A DNA stretch of 64,000 nucleotides from Pseudomonas pergaminensis (GCF_024112395.2 NZ_CP078013.2:1798001-1862000), one strand, 5' to 3'. Shown: positions 15,973-23,312, counted from the first letter of the stretch. A program made the numbers and translations. The notes: generated by a model from the sequence alone, not told the origin.

Positions 15973-16180
15973 TCTTTGCCGTGGGTCAACATGAAAACGC
16001 GAGATGCGCCTAGGGCGGTGGCTTTTGAAGCTGCGTATTGCATTGCGGAGTGCTCACATCCCTTACGTTCACGCACACGCGTTATCACCTACAAGCTTAG
16101 GATGTGGGTGTTTGCAGAGGGCATTGGGATTGGAGTGAGAGAGACTTGTGGTAAAGCACGTACATCATGCATAAGCAGGA

Positions 16181-16212
16181 TCGCTGCCGTCTACATTAAG
16201 TAGAGGCAGCGA
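16181..16212. terminator. Hairpin at the 3' end of the ATPase gene
   Basis: TCGCTGCC and TCTAC pair with GTAGA and GGCAGCGA around a short ATTAA loop, giving a 13-bp stem with one bulged base. It lies just beyond the stop of the minus-strand ATPase gene. It lacks a long T tract, so it is a terminator or RNA-stabilising hairpin. Confidence 0.55.
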
Positions 16213-16220
16213 CTTTATAC

Positions 16221-17660
16221 TTATGGTGCACTCAATTCCAACTCGTTGAAGATCTGCATAGGGTCTTCTGGTTGGAGAGCCCACCTATAAGCGGGATGAA
16301 CCTCCCAGTCGTAACCGAAGTCTACAAATTTATTAGAGAGATACCTATTTTCTTCGAAATACTTACGATCAATACCGGCAGCAGTTGCCTTGCGAGCGGT
16401 GATGAAATTTATTTTGAATAAAAAGGCGGCGAGTTCTTGGGTTTGTATTAATCCGCTGTTAGCCCAGCGGAATTTGCCTTGTTCTTCGATGCCCTTAAGT
16501 TTTTTCAGTAATAGGTCGGTTGTATAGATATAACCCTGTCCCAGTTTTCTTTGGGCCTTAGTAGGACGCATTCCCAAAATCAATCTCTCGATAGTCGGAA
16601 GCTCAGATCTGTATTCATTTATGGTGTCTTGAAGTCTGCCCTGAGAGTACTCTTCGAAAACAGCTTCTAGATTGCGCGTTGTAATTACTGTGGAGTTCTT
16701 TGACTTTGCTTCGCGGCCAGCTAGAGTCAAAAGCTTTACCAAGTCCCGGGGTCTTTTTCGAATAAGGGACATTAGCACTCGATACATGGGTGCATCTTGC
16801 CAATGACCTTTGCCGGAGAATTTTTCTTCGATGATCGGGCTTAAGTAGTGCATCATCTGTGACTGATGTTTTTCTAAGAATTCGGCTTCGGTAACTTTTC
16901 CACCAAAATAGCTATCAATTCTTTTTGATAGTAACGCTAGGATCTCATGATTACTCCAAGAGAACCAGATTACCGAGCCTTCGGTTTTATCGGTAGATTC
17001 ATCAGATGTCCGTGCTAGGTAATAAACATCTGAACGCAGGCTGATTCGGAAATAAATGCCGCGATTCTCAGTAGAAATATCTCGGATGGCATTCAAAAGT
17101 GCAGAAATTCGTTGGATGTCGTGTTTGCGTCCTTGCCATCCACGGTCAAGATCATCAATGTAGACCGAAATTTTTTGATGTTGAAGAAAGTCTTTCAAGA
17201 TTGCTTGTTTTGCCGGAGTAAGATCTGCTTTGTCCTGTTTGATAGTTGATGAGAGGAAGTCTAAGGCCGCACCACCGTATTGGTTTAGTTTTCCTCTCCA
17301 ACCATCGTATAACATCCCGAATGATGTTAAGGCTTTCTTAGCTATAATCTCGTTTATTCCAGTCTTCCAATCTCTAATCATTTTCAAAAAGTCGTCGCTA
17401 TCTTCTCCGATGTCGACAATATCATTGGGCCTAATTAAAAGGGTAAGGCGGTTTTTTAATGATTCTTCGTTTATAGCGACTTGAAACAGTGCTGATTTTC
17501 CTACACCCTTATGTCCGACGACTATTCTTAGTGGCAGGTCGTTAACAACTTGAGCGTAAGTTTTGCCTTTGAAGTAATATTCCCTTAGGCGTTCTGGATC
17601 TTCATCTTCGGCAGCTTCATGGCCGAACAGTTTTTGCAATTCAAATTCTTCGAAATCCAT
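16221..17660 (-). CDS. P-loop ATPase, Sll1717-like family
   Basis: 479 residues. Walker A is GHKGVGKS (49-56) and Walker B ISVYIDDLD (164-172), followed by an AAA/STAND-like sensor region with RISLRSDVYYL and a C-terminal helical part. The start MDFEEFELQKLFGHEAAEDED is typical of ATPases annotated as the Sll1717 family; their biochemical role is not established. The gene is markedly AT-rich against the flanking genome and has a GAAGG ribosome binding site. It lies on its own between a prophage and integrase debris, which fits mobile cargo, possibly defence. No effector gene is adjacent, so a defence role is speculative. Confidence 0.8.
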   Translation of the reverse strand: MDFEEFELQKLFGHEAAEDEDPERLREYYFKGKTYAQVVNDLPLRIVVGHKGVGKSALFQVAINEESLKNRLTLLIRPNDIVDIGEDSDDFLKMIRDWKTGINEIIAKKALTSFGMLYDGWRGKLNQYGGAALDFLSSTIKQDKADLTPAKQAILKDFLQHQKISVYIDDLDRGWQGRKHDIQRISALLNAIRDISTENRGIYFRISLRSDVYYLARTSDESTDKTEGSVIWFSWSNHEILALLSKRIDSYFGGKVTEAEFLEKHQSQMMHYLSPIIEEKFSGKGHWQDAPMYRVLMSLIRKRPRDLVKLLTLAGREAKSKNSTVITTRNLEAVFEEYSQGRLQDTINEYRSELPTIERLILGMRPTKAQRKLGQGYIYTTDLLLKKLKGIEEQGKFRWANSGLIQTQELAAFLFKINFITARKATAAGIDRKYFEENRYLSNKFVDFGYDWEVHPAYRWALQPEDPMQIFNELELSAP

Positions 17661-17699
17661 TTTGCGACCTTCTTTGTAGAGGGTGTTATAGAATTATTT

Positions 17700-17897
17700 T
17701 CAGTTCTGAGCACAATTTTTTCTTGAAATATCTCGCGTCTCTGCGAAAAGTCGCCAGCGTTTCAGAGGTGCCACTCCAAAATTAGTTGTACCTCTATCTT
17801 CTACAGTCGAGACAAGGCCCATCGAAGCTTCTTCGATATACGGATGTTTTTCCTGGATTCTGGAGAGTACGTCGGATTGGGGATATTCGGTGGGCAC
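17700..17897 (-). CDS. Possible small protein or gene fragment upstream of the ATPase
   Basis: 65 codons beginning with GTG (MPTEYPQSDVLSRIQEKHPY) and ending 39 bp before the ATPase start. The composition is protein-like (balanced charge, segment GVAPLKRWRLFAETRDIS), but there is no ATG and no clear ribosome binding site. It may be the tail of a decayed gene. The remaining stretch 17898-18226 shows nothing recognisable. Confidence 0.35.
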   Translation of the reverse strand: MPTEYPQSDVLSRIQEKHPYIEEASMGLVSTVEDRGTTNFGVAPLKRWRLFAETRDISRKNCAQN

Positions 17898-18226
17898 GTC
17901 ATCGACTCCATTCGTATGCTCTTAGAGGATAGCAGTCAGATCAATCAAAATGCCATCACCTCAAAGGCGAGATTTCGTTCGATGATACAGGCGGGGCTTC
18001 CAGCAAAGAGAAGCGTCCGTGGGGGACCTCGATTTTGCTTAAGTTTTCTCGCCTGCATAGGCAGGCAATATCATGGTGGTTTGATAGAAGATCTGCATGC
18101 GCCAGAAACCAAAATCTATTCATTTGTCTTTTGAATCAATAAGTTGCGATCTAATATTTTGACGATCAATGAAGAGCGTACTGCCTTTTTACTAGTCAGG
18201 TCCTTTCTGCTTTGGGCACGACCAGC

Positions 18227-18442
18227 TCAGGGGCGGCCCAACCTTTTCAACCTCGCTAGGCCCTGCTTTATGTGGCCGGCGTTATCATCGAGTGTGTGAA
18301 GTGCCCCCCGCACGTTCTCTCCTATTTCAAAATTGTTTTGCTGCTCAGCCCAAATAGTCAGCTCCATCACAGCCGCTTCGAGCGCCAGTTGATTTTGATA
18401 AAGTCTTTCCAGCACATCTGCCAATGAGTATTCGCTTGTCAT
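18227..18442 (-). CDS. Small helical protein, function unknown
   Basis: 71 residues from MTSEYSLADVLERLYQNQLA; the frame is open 17 codons further upstream without a better start. The sequence is almost wholly helical (ALEAAVMELTIWAEQQ, ENVRGALHTLDDNAGHIKQGL) with a short basic tail, and has no signal or membrane segment. Codon use is convincing. It stands alone between the ATPase region and the first copy of the direct repeat, so it is probably part of an accessory element. Not recognised. Confidence 0.6.
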   Translation of the reverse strand: MTSEYSLADVLERLYQNQLALEAAVMELTIWAEQQNNFEIGENVRGALHTLDDNAGHIKQGLARLKRLGRP

Positions 18443-18540
18443 GGTATGCGACTCGTTCTCAAAGAGCTCAAGCATAGCAGTGGCAAATCTCATAGTTGCG
18501 AAGGTCGAAAAAAAGGGCGGAGCGTCAGTGCATGGGGGTG

Positions 18541-18637
18541 GTGTTGGTACGAAAGTGGTACGGAATTTTCTGAGATGCTTGGAACATCACGTTTGATGTG
18601 GCCTGCAGAATTAGCTGTTCCAATCCATCACCGAAAA
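18541..18637. repeat. Direct repeat, copy 1 (about 97 bp)
   Basis: Begins GTGTTGGTACGAAAGTGG, containing two TGGTACG units 11 bp apart. After a diverged 35-bp middle comes a second conserved block (GTGGCCT..., TTCCAATCCATCA). Copy 2 is at 20510-20606 with the same spacing between blocks. It probably represents recombinase arm-type sites or an attachment-site duplication. Confidence 0.65.
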
Positions 18638-19001
18638 GGCTGATGTTTTTCGCTCATGACCGGCAGCAGTCGGCCAAAAGCAGTCACTGCGCGGATGCTG
18701 AATGGGAAGCGGTGAGCGTCTGGTGTGATGTGGGTTCGAACCTCCCCTTCACCGCCAAACTCAAAAAAAACAAACAACTGATTTTCCTAGAGAAAGTCGG
18801 GAATTTGTGGTTTTTTACGTCAAAAATATAGCCCCATGGGACCACCATGAGACTGGCACTTCTTTTTGGTGCGCTTTTGGGTCGCCAGATAGGGGGCAAT
18901 TGCTCTCTCTGTGAACTTAATGTTAAACCCACCACTCGTTACAGAAGGGGGCCAATTCGTGTGCCCCGTCTTCAACTGTTTGAAAGCTTGGGTAGGAAGT
19001 C
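18638..19001. other. Gene-free stretch containing a tRNA-Ser 3'-end relic
   Basis: Apart from the tRNA-like fragment at 18732-18757, open frames here have no ribosome binding site and poor composition. The DNA after the fragment is AT-rich. No promoter stands out. Confidence 0.5.
18732..18757 (+). other. tRNA-Ser 3'-end fragment, likely attachment-site relic
   Basis: GGGTTCGAACC, then CTTCACCGCCA, resembles the T-arm and acceptor end (with CCA) of Pseudomonas tRNA-Ser. No 5' half with a matching acceptor strand (GGTGAAG) lies within 100 bp upstream, and the T-stem is imperfect, so this is not a functional tRNA. Such 3' fragments are normally left by integration at a tRNA gene. Confidence 0.6.
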
Positions 19002-19235
19002 ATGTTTGGCGCCAGTAACAAGAGTCATCCCGCAGAGAGCCGTTCTGCTCATTCACTCGCCAGGATTGCGCACGCAGTCACCGGATTTGAAGCACGGGAT
19101 TGTGAGATTCTCACGCGTGAGTTGATATTGAATCTTCATGAGGAAGAGACAATTTCCGGACTCGACGCTGAAAACCTACGAATCCTGAGCAAAGTGGCGC
19201 TTGAAAAGCGTCTCTTTGAAATTGCGAATTTTTAA
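19002..19235 (+). CDS. Small helical protein, function unknown
   Basis: 77 residues (MFGASNKSHPAESRSAHSLA then FEARDCEILTRELILNLHEE). A TAGGAAG ribosome binding site precedes the ATG, and a strong terminator follows 45 bp after the stop, so it is a real single-gene transcription unit. Acidic and helical, it could be a small regulator, but no DNA-binding motif is evident. It lies between the two copies of the direct repeat with the four-gene cluster downstream. Confidence 0.65.
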   Translation: MFGASNKSHPAESRSAHSLARIAHAVTGFEARDCEILTRELILNLHEEETISGLDAENLRILSKVALEKRLFEIANF

Positions 19236-19277
19236 GATTTGCGCATTGCCTGAATCGACATAACGCCGCTTATGTTC

Positions 19278-19317
19278 AAAAGGCCCCCACACTTTAGCCA
19301 AGTACGGGGGCCTTTTT
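19278..19317 (+). terminator. Rho-independent terminator
   Basis: AAGGCCCCC pairs with GGGGGCCTT around a 16-base loop and is followed by a T tract. It closes the gene at 19002-19235. Confidence 0.85.
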
Positions 19318-19416
19318 GTGTGCTCACGCAAACCAGAACCCCCTAGACTGGTAGACCGACTCCCCCTAAAGTGCTGTCACGCAACACCTGACACCTACTC
19401 GATAAGGAATCGCGCC

Positions 19417-19530
19417 ATGCCGTTACCCGTTACGCCGTACTTTGCGGAGCGCCTGAGGTCCCTCGGCGCGTGTTCCGCAAACGTAGCGTTTCTGGATGGG
19501 CCTAAAGAGGTCGACCATGAGCGTGCTTGA
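19417..19530 (+). CDS. Very small protein opening a four-gene overlapping cluster
   Basis: 37 residues (MPLPVTPYFAERLRSLGACS). An AAGGA ribosome binding site stands 9 bases before the ATG, and the end overlaps the next gene by 14 bases, so translation looks genuine. It may work partly as a leader coupling translation of the genes behind it. The function is unknown. The cluster runs on the plus strand toward the broken integrase. Confidence 0.55.
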   Translation: MPLPVTPYFAERLRSLGACSANVAFLDGPKEVDHERA

Positions 19531-19765
19531 CGATAACGAGGGAAGCGTGACGGCTCCCTTGGAGGAATGGGCCCGTGACTGGGAACTGGGCAAGAGTTGG
19601 TTGGTATGCCGGCACTGCAAAGGCCTGCAGAGTTACCGTGGCGGTAGTTCGCAGTTGCCTTTCCGTGCGCATCTAGCCCAATGCCCAGCTTTGAATCGTA
19701 GGGAACAATTTCCATTGTTGGAGTTGCGCGCCGCCTTGGACGCGCTCCGTCCGGTGACGCCATGA
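19517..19765 (+). CDS. Small CxxC protein, possible zinc ribbon
   Basis: 82 residues from MSVLDDNEGSVTAPLEEWAR. The centre has CRHCKG and a later HLAQC, which together could bind one zinc (C-x2-C ... H-x3-C), as in small phage or plasmid zinc-finger proteins. The ATG lies inside the end of the preceding small gene, and the stop overlaps the next start (ATGA). Codon use is host-like. The function is not recognised; nucleic-acid or protein binding is the obvious guess. Confidence 0.65.
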   Translation: MSVLDDNEGSVTAPLEEWARDWELGKSWLVCRHCKGLQSYRGGSSQLPFRAHLAQCPALNRREQFPLLELRAALDALRPVTP

Positions 19766-20007
19766 GTTTGATTTTTACGCTGAACGGAATCAGCCTGCCT
19801 GACCTGATACGCACCAAGTTGGCCAACCACCTGGAGCGCTTTGCCCGAGTTGAGGATTTGCGCGCCCTGGAGCTAGCCCGGGATCGCGCGGAAGGCTTTA
19901 TAGAAGGCGTGGAGGCGGCGCGTGCGTTGACTCCGGCCACCATCGAGGCGCTGCTTATTGCGGTTGAGGAAGCGGCGTTGGCGCGCCGCCTGGAGCTGAC
20001 GCCATGA
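19762..20007 (+). CDS. Small helical protein in the overlapping cluster
   Basis: 81 residues (MSLIFTLNGISLPDLIRTKL then NHLERFARVEDLRALELARD). Start and stop both form four-base ATGA overlaps with the neighbours, a strong sign of translational coupling. The protein is mostly amphipathic helix with many Glu/Arg pairs and no membrane segment. Not recognised. Such chained small genes beside an integrase are common in integrative elements. Confidence 0.65.
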   Translation: MSLIFTLNGISLPDLIRTKLANHLERFARVEDLRALELARDRAEGFIEGVEAARALTPATIEALLIAVEEAALARRLELTP

Positions 20008-20255
20008 TCGGCGAAGCGATACAGTCAGACACCCTGATAGCATTGGTCAGCCAAAACGCGGTGCGTGAGGCCGTGGTGGGCCGCGTTGCCGGCGATAACA
20101 GCCAGTGGACTTTATCCATCCGCTTGGGTGGTCCTACGGCGCGCCTGATACCAGTGCGTTCGCGACGTGAGCCGTTACGCACCTGGGCGAGTCTCACGGC
20201 CGTAGGCCGGTTCGCCGAAGCGGTGGGTCTCAATAGGATCAGTGTTGAGCTGTGA
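20004..20255 (+). CDS. Small mixed alpha/beta protein ending the overlapping cluster
   Basis: 83 residues (MIGEAIQSDTLIALVSQNAV). After an N-terminal helix, the segment QWTLSIRLGGPTARLIPVRSRREPLRTW looks like beta strands with basic loops, followed by a helix (LTAVGRFAEAVGL) and a short strand. A small nucleic-acid-binding role is possible but unproven. The start overlaps the preceding stop; the end runs 17 bases into the minus-strand integrase relic. No terminator is seen. Confidence 0.65.
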   Translation: MIGEAIQSDTLIALVSQNAVREAVVGRVAGDNSQWTLSIRLGGPTARLIPVRSRREPLRTWASLTAVGRFAEAVGLNRISVEL

Positions 20256-20430
20256 CCGGTGATAGCTTCAACGCCAGTTGCAGCATCCCCACCATGTCTG
20301 GCCCGTCCTGGTTGATCCACGTGCCATAGTGCTGACGGATCATGTGTTGGTATGCCCCATTTGTTCGGCGATCCAATCAATTGAAGCAATGCCAGTGGTC
20401 AGAAACAGACTGGCGTGCGTATCCACGCAT
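20239..20430 (-). pseudogene. Tyrosine integrase, C-terminal relic
   Basis: Minus-strand translation gives THASLFLTTG...IDWIAEQMGHTNT, a stop, and then one frame over MIRQHYGTWINQDGPDM. This is the C-terminal core of a phage-type tyrosine recombinase, including the GH motif and the catalytic tyrosine in RQHYG. At least one frameshift separates the parts, and the N-terminal catalytic half is missing. It marks an old integration event. The small-gene cluster converges on it. Confidence 0.8.
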
Positions 20431-20509
20431 TGGAGAAGTTCTCGCGAATGGTCGCTTTTGGCCGATTGCCGCCTGTCTTGAGGCGCAGGGCGTGACTGCT
20501 TGAAAAGTA

Positions 20510-20606
20510 GTGTTGGTACGAAAGTGGTACGCGGCTTTCAGGTCGGCTCTGTAGAGCAAGGAATACGTGGCCTACAGGATTAGTAATTCCAATCCATCAT
20601 CGGAGC
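20510..20606. repeat. Direct repeat, copy 2 (about 97 bp)
   Basis: The first 22 bases are identical to copy 1 at 18541, and the second block starts at the same offset of 57 bases (GTGGCCTACAGGATTAG and TTCCAATCCATCATCG). The copies enclose about 2 kb carrying five small genes and the integrase relic. Confidence 0.65.
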
Positions 20607-20898
20607 AACGGAGAAGCGGCGGGAGAGTGGGGCGGTGTGTAGGGGCATGGGGGATCTGAGTTAGCGAGGCGAATGGGGCGCAGTTTATCAGGGATGGGTG
20701 TTGGGTGCCGGGGGGGTGCGCTGCGTTTCTCACCTCTTCGCCCGTCGTTGCCGAGCATTCCGCCCAGACGCCTTCCCCAAGCGTCAACCTGAACCAATCC
20801 TGTCACTCAGCAAAATTTCATGATTCCCAACGGCCCTGAGGCCTACGATCACTCTTAATAGGGGCCCCTCGCGCCTCCAGCCCACAGGGAATTGAACA
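20607..20898. other. Gene-free stretch before the lipoprotein
   Basis: No supportable gene. GC-rich with short G runs. The last 60 bases probably hold the promoter of the lipoprotein gene, but no clear -35/-10 pair is visible. Confidence 0.4.
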
Positions 20899-21120
20899 AT
20901 GATCTCGAATCTCGTCAAAGTCGTGATGATCGCCGGCGCGTTGCTGTTGAGTGCGTGTTCGTCGGGGTCGTCGGGTGTGAGCAGCGACCCTTGTTTCACT
21001 GGGGGATGCCAGGCGTTCGGCGACCATAGCCCTGGCAAGGCGGCCAAGATGAGTTTTGGTGGCAGTGGGTTGGGCAGCAGTTATGGGGAGTATGGGTCGG
21101 GGTTGTTGCATGATGACTGA
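20899..21120 (+). CDS. Small glycine/serine-rich lipoprotein
   Basis: 73 residues. The hydrophobic signal MISNLVKVVMIAGALLLSAC ends in a lipobox (LSAC), predicting lipidation at C20. The mature part is short and rich in Gly and Ser (SSGSSGVSS, GGSGLGSSYGEYGSG), with one CFTGGC pair that could form a disulphide. It probably sits in the outer membrane. Function unknown. This looks like core genome beyond the integrated elements. Confidence 0.75.
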   Translation: MISNLVKVVMIAGALLLSACSSGSSGVSSDPCFTGGCQAFGDHSPGKAAKMSFGGSGLGSSYGEYGSGLLHDD

Positions 21121-21256
21121 TTAAGCATGGGGCTACTGCGCAGCCCAACGCGGGGCAGCCCGCTCACCACAAAGGGGAGGGGGGTTTAGGCTTTGGCCTG
21201 GGCAAGCACAGGTAGATGCCCAAGCTCACGCCATGATGGATCTCGCCAGTGGGGGG

Positions 21257-22096
21257 TTAGCGGGCAGTGACCGTGCCTCTATGGAAGATCTCGCGTCGAG
21301 CGCGGCGGCTGATGTTTTCGTGTTTGCTCAGCGCATAGAGTTCATCAAAACGACTGCGATCAATCCCTTCATAGTTGCCCAATGCGTCCATGACCATCTG
21401 ATCGTAATCCTGCTCGATCACGAACCGGAAAATCTCCCGCCGATAGAAAAAACCAAACTGAAAGGCCAGCACCTCGCTCAAGTGTTCGGTCGGGCTGAGG
21501 AAGCAGTTTTCCAGGTCGATGGCTTTGGTGTGCTCGGGGTGCGCCAGGTTGACCATCACATTGTTGGCCCAGAAATCCATGTGCACGACACCCTTGCCGT
21601 GCAGGGCATGCAGTAATTTGAATGACACGGTGATCAGGCTGCGGATGTCGCGCTTTTGCTTGAGCCATTCCAGTCCGTTGAGGTAGCCGTCGAGCAGCTC
21701 GGTGAAGATGAAGAATTCCTGGATCAGGCCAAACACCGACTTTCTGTAGCCGAAACCATACAGGCTGGCGACAGGAGCGCCGCGTTTGTGTGCGGTGTAG
21801 GTGTTGAGAACTTCTTCGACCGGCCAGTCGAACGTGCCGTCGCGCTTGGAGCGGCCGAACGTGACGCGCAGTTTGGGCCGGAGGCTATCGAGTGGTTGGG
21901 ATTTGGCGAACAGGTCGTTCTCCATCCCTTTCAGCGGGGCGCTGACGCGGTCTGTCAGTTGGTAGCGCGTGTCGATCAGGTTCTGAATCGCTTGCTGGGT
22001 GCTGTCGTCAGCGCCTTGCGTAGTGAAGACCGTAGCGTTGCGATGGGTGAGTGTCGATGGGAAGCTCTTTAGCACGCAGCTGTCGGGAAAGCTCAA
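21257..22096 (-). CDS. Kinase-fold protein of the WaaP/RIO type, possibly envelope-related
   Basis: 279 residues with a TTG start that has AAGGA at suitable spacing. The catalytic loop HMDFWANNVMVN and the metal-binding region AIDLEN are those of lipopolysaccharide (WaaP/Kdo) and RIO-like kinases; the nucleotide-binding lysine is probably in PKLRVTFGRSKRDG. The C-terminus carries an alpha-helical extension with many aromatic residues (FQFGFFYRREIFRF). It lies downstream of a Wzz-like gene on the same strand, which suggests a sugar-phosphate role in surface polysaccharide. The substrate is not known. Confidence 0.7.
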   Translation of the reverse strand: MSFPDSCVLKSFPSTLTHRNATVFTTQGADDSTQQAIQNLIDTRYQLTDRVSAPLKGMENDLFAKSQPLDSLRPKLRVTFGRSKRDGTFDWPVEEVLNTYTAHKRGAPVASLYGFGYRKSVFGLIQEFFIFTELLDGYLNGLEWLKQKRDIRSLITVSFKLLHALHGKGVVHMDFWANNVMVNLAHPEHTKAIDLENCFLSPTEHLSEVLAFQFGFFYRREIFRFVIEQDYDQMVMDALGNYEGIDRSRFDELYALSKHENISRRARREIFHRGTVTAR

Positions 22097-22461
22097 AACA
22101 CATCCTTGTCATTCATAAATATGACAAATATGTTACAGGTTGGCGGCATTGGATCCAACCTGAACCTTTCCTGAACGGAAATTAAATAAGGGCGTCAATC
22201 GCCTTTTTTTTCTTGATTCGGCTTGAGCGTCCTGAGCCATTTCGATTGTGGGCGAATGGCGTGTGGGTCATTTTCAGCAAAAAATTACCGTGAAAGATAT
22301 CAGGCATGGTGCCCTAATGGCTTAGGGCTATTATGTTACTTTCGTAAGTACTCTTGATGAAAACAACCTTTTTCGCGAAATTGTTTATTGTTTTTATTGC
22401 TTCCCTGCTGGTCTGCGTTGTTTATTTTCTTATCTATGAGTTTCCGTAGCGTTGTTCATGC
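22097..22461. other. AT-rich intergenic stretch with a terminator-like hairpin
   Basis: Contains a short hairpin with a T8 tract (22189-22212, GGCG/CGCC stem, plus-strand orientation) and a second dyad (CCCTAA...TTAGGG near 22311-22327). It probably carries the promoter of the kinase gene. One tiny plus-strand frame is listed separately. Confidence 0.45.
22357..22449 (+). CDS. Possible 30-residue single-pass membrane microprotein
   Basis: Reads MKTTFFAKLFIVFIASLLVC and then a hydrophobic end (VVYFLIYEFP). A basic N-terminus followed by about 22 hydrophobic residues is the look of a membrane microprotein. The ribosome binding site is weak, and the frame lies against the 3' side of the Wzz-like gene, so it may be chance. 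Confidence 0.3.
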   Translation: MKTTFFAKLFIVFIASLLVCVVYFLIYEFP

Positions 22462-23142
22462 TCAGTGTGACTGTTTGTATTGTCGAATGAAGAACCTGTC
22501 GAGTACGAAGACACTGCCTAAAACCAGTCCTAAAAAGGCACCCATAAAGGCAAACTTTTTGGTGCTTTTATTCGTGGAGGTATTTCCATCATCAAGCGTG
22601 TTGAATGCTTTTAGCGTATTGCCTGCGGCCAATGCTGGCAGGTTAAGCGCTATCGCTTCGGTGTTGGCAATATCCATGGCGGATTTCAGCTGGGCAGACG
22701 CCGCCGCTGCCGTCGTTGCGGTGGTTGATGCAACATACAGGACTGGCTAATTCCCACCCGATTTAGGTGGAGCGTCTTTCAAGGTAACGGATTTGGCTGC
22801 CATCACACCCATGGCAGAGTAGAAAATATCATTCTGTATGGTGCTGTACAGCTTGGTTTCCAATGACAGTGGACTGGCTTTGGCTGGCGCATCCTTTTCA
22901 TTGATTTCTTTATATAAGCTGTAGAGCGACGGTTTGGTGATGTAAGTGCTGGCAGTCCACTGTTCAGGCGAAGTTGCAGAAAGGGCCAGAGAAGCAACAG
23001 TGCCCACTGCGGTGGTTACAATAACTGTAATCTTGCTATGCCACAGAGCTTGAACAAGTGGTATCAGATCGATTTCATCATCATCATTGGAACGGACGTT
23101 TGAATTCGTTGGACTGCTCACAAAAAATTCCTTTATTTGCAT
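22462..23142 (-). pseudogene. Wzz-like chain-length determinant interrupted by an amber codon
   Basis: The frame from MQIKEFFVSSPTNSNVRSND has the Wzz N-terminal layout: a DDEIDLIPLVQALWHSK segment, a first membrane helix (ITVIVTTAVGTVASLALSA) and the start of the periplasmic domain with WTASTYITKP. Codon 132 is TAG (22747-22749). Beyond it the same frame stays open for 95 codons, with no shift, into a second membrane helix (FAFMGAFLGLVLGSVFVL) and a short basic tail, exactly how Wzz proteins end. Even read through (about 227 codons) it is shorter than typical Wzz (300 or more). Either it is a recent nonsense mutation in a compact Wzz-like protein, or two fragments persist. Confidence 0.75.
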
Positions 23143-23218
23143 TCTCAAATTGTAGAGAAAAAACACAATGCGCCCATGTAAAAGTACGCTTTGTATTAGA
23201 TGCAAATAGTTTTTGCCT

Positions 23219-23262
23219 GGTGGGTTCGGCGGGCCTCTCTTATAGAGTTGCGCCGACCCACT
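23219..23262. terminator. Terminator-like dyad downstream of the MFS gene
   Basis: GTGGGTTCGGCG pairs with CGCCGACCCAC (one unpaired base), loop about 20 bases. On the minus strand it follows the end of the MFS gene and is trailed by an A/T-containing stretch, so it may separate that gene from the Wzz-like unit. Confidence 0.45.
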
Positions 23263-23312
23263 CCACCTGCCGTAGGATCATTCCTGCGATGCATTCATTC
23301 AGATACCGCCGC

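Larger units (their letters stand above)
15193..16180. other. About 1 kb without a convincing gene
   Basis: Open frames here have odd composition and no ribosome binding sites. A minus-strand frame at 15867-16088 (73 codons) runs over the repeats and is not convincing. The stretch holds a 19-bp inverted repeat, two long G runs (ten G at 15605-15614 and eight G near 15639) and a cluster of GGTTAG motifs, listed separately. Base composition falls from GC-rich to AT-rich near 15.7 kb, suggesting a junction between pieces of different origin. Confidence 0.5.

Noticed and set aside
15867..16088. 73-codon minus-strand frame over the GGTTAG cluster
   Set aside because: Its residues simply translate the repeated motif (RRVSF-like pieces); no start signal.
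18663..18757. Complete tRNA-Ser gene
   Set aside because: Only the 3' end is recognisable; no matching 5' acceptor strand or anticodon arm, and the T-stem is mispaired.
18598..18831. 77-codon plus-strand frame following repeat copy 1
   Set aside because: Runs through the repeat and the tRNA-Ser fragment, lacks a ribosome binding site and has no protein-like pattern.
20278..20481. 67-codon plus-strand frame after the small-gene cluster
   Set aside because: The minus strand encodes recognisable integrase sequence here, so the plus frame is a shadow.
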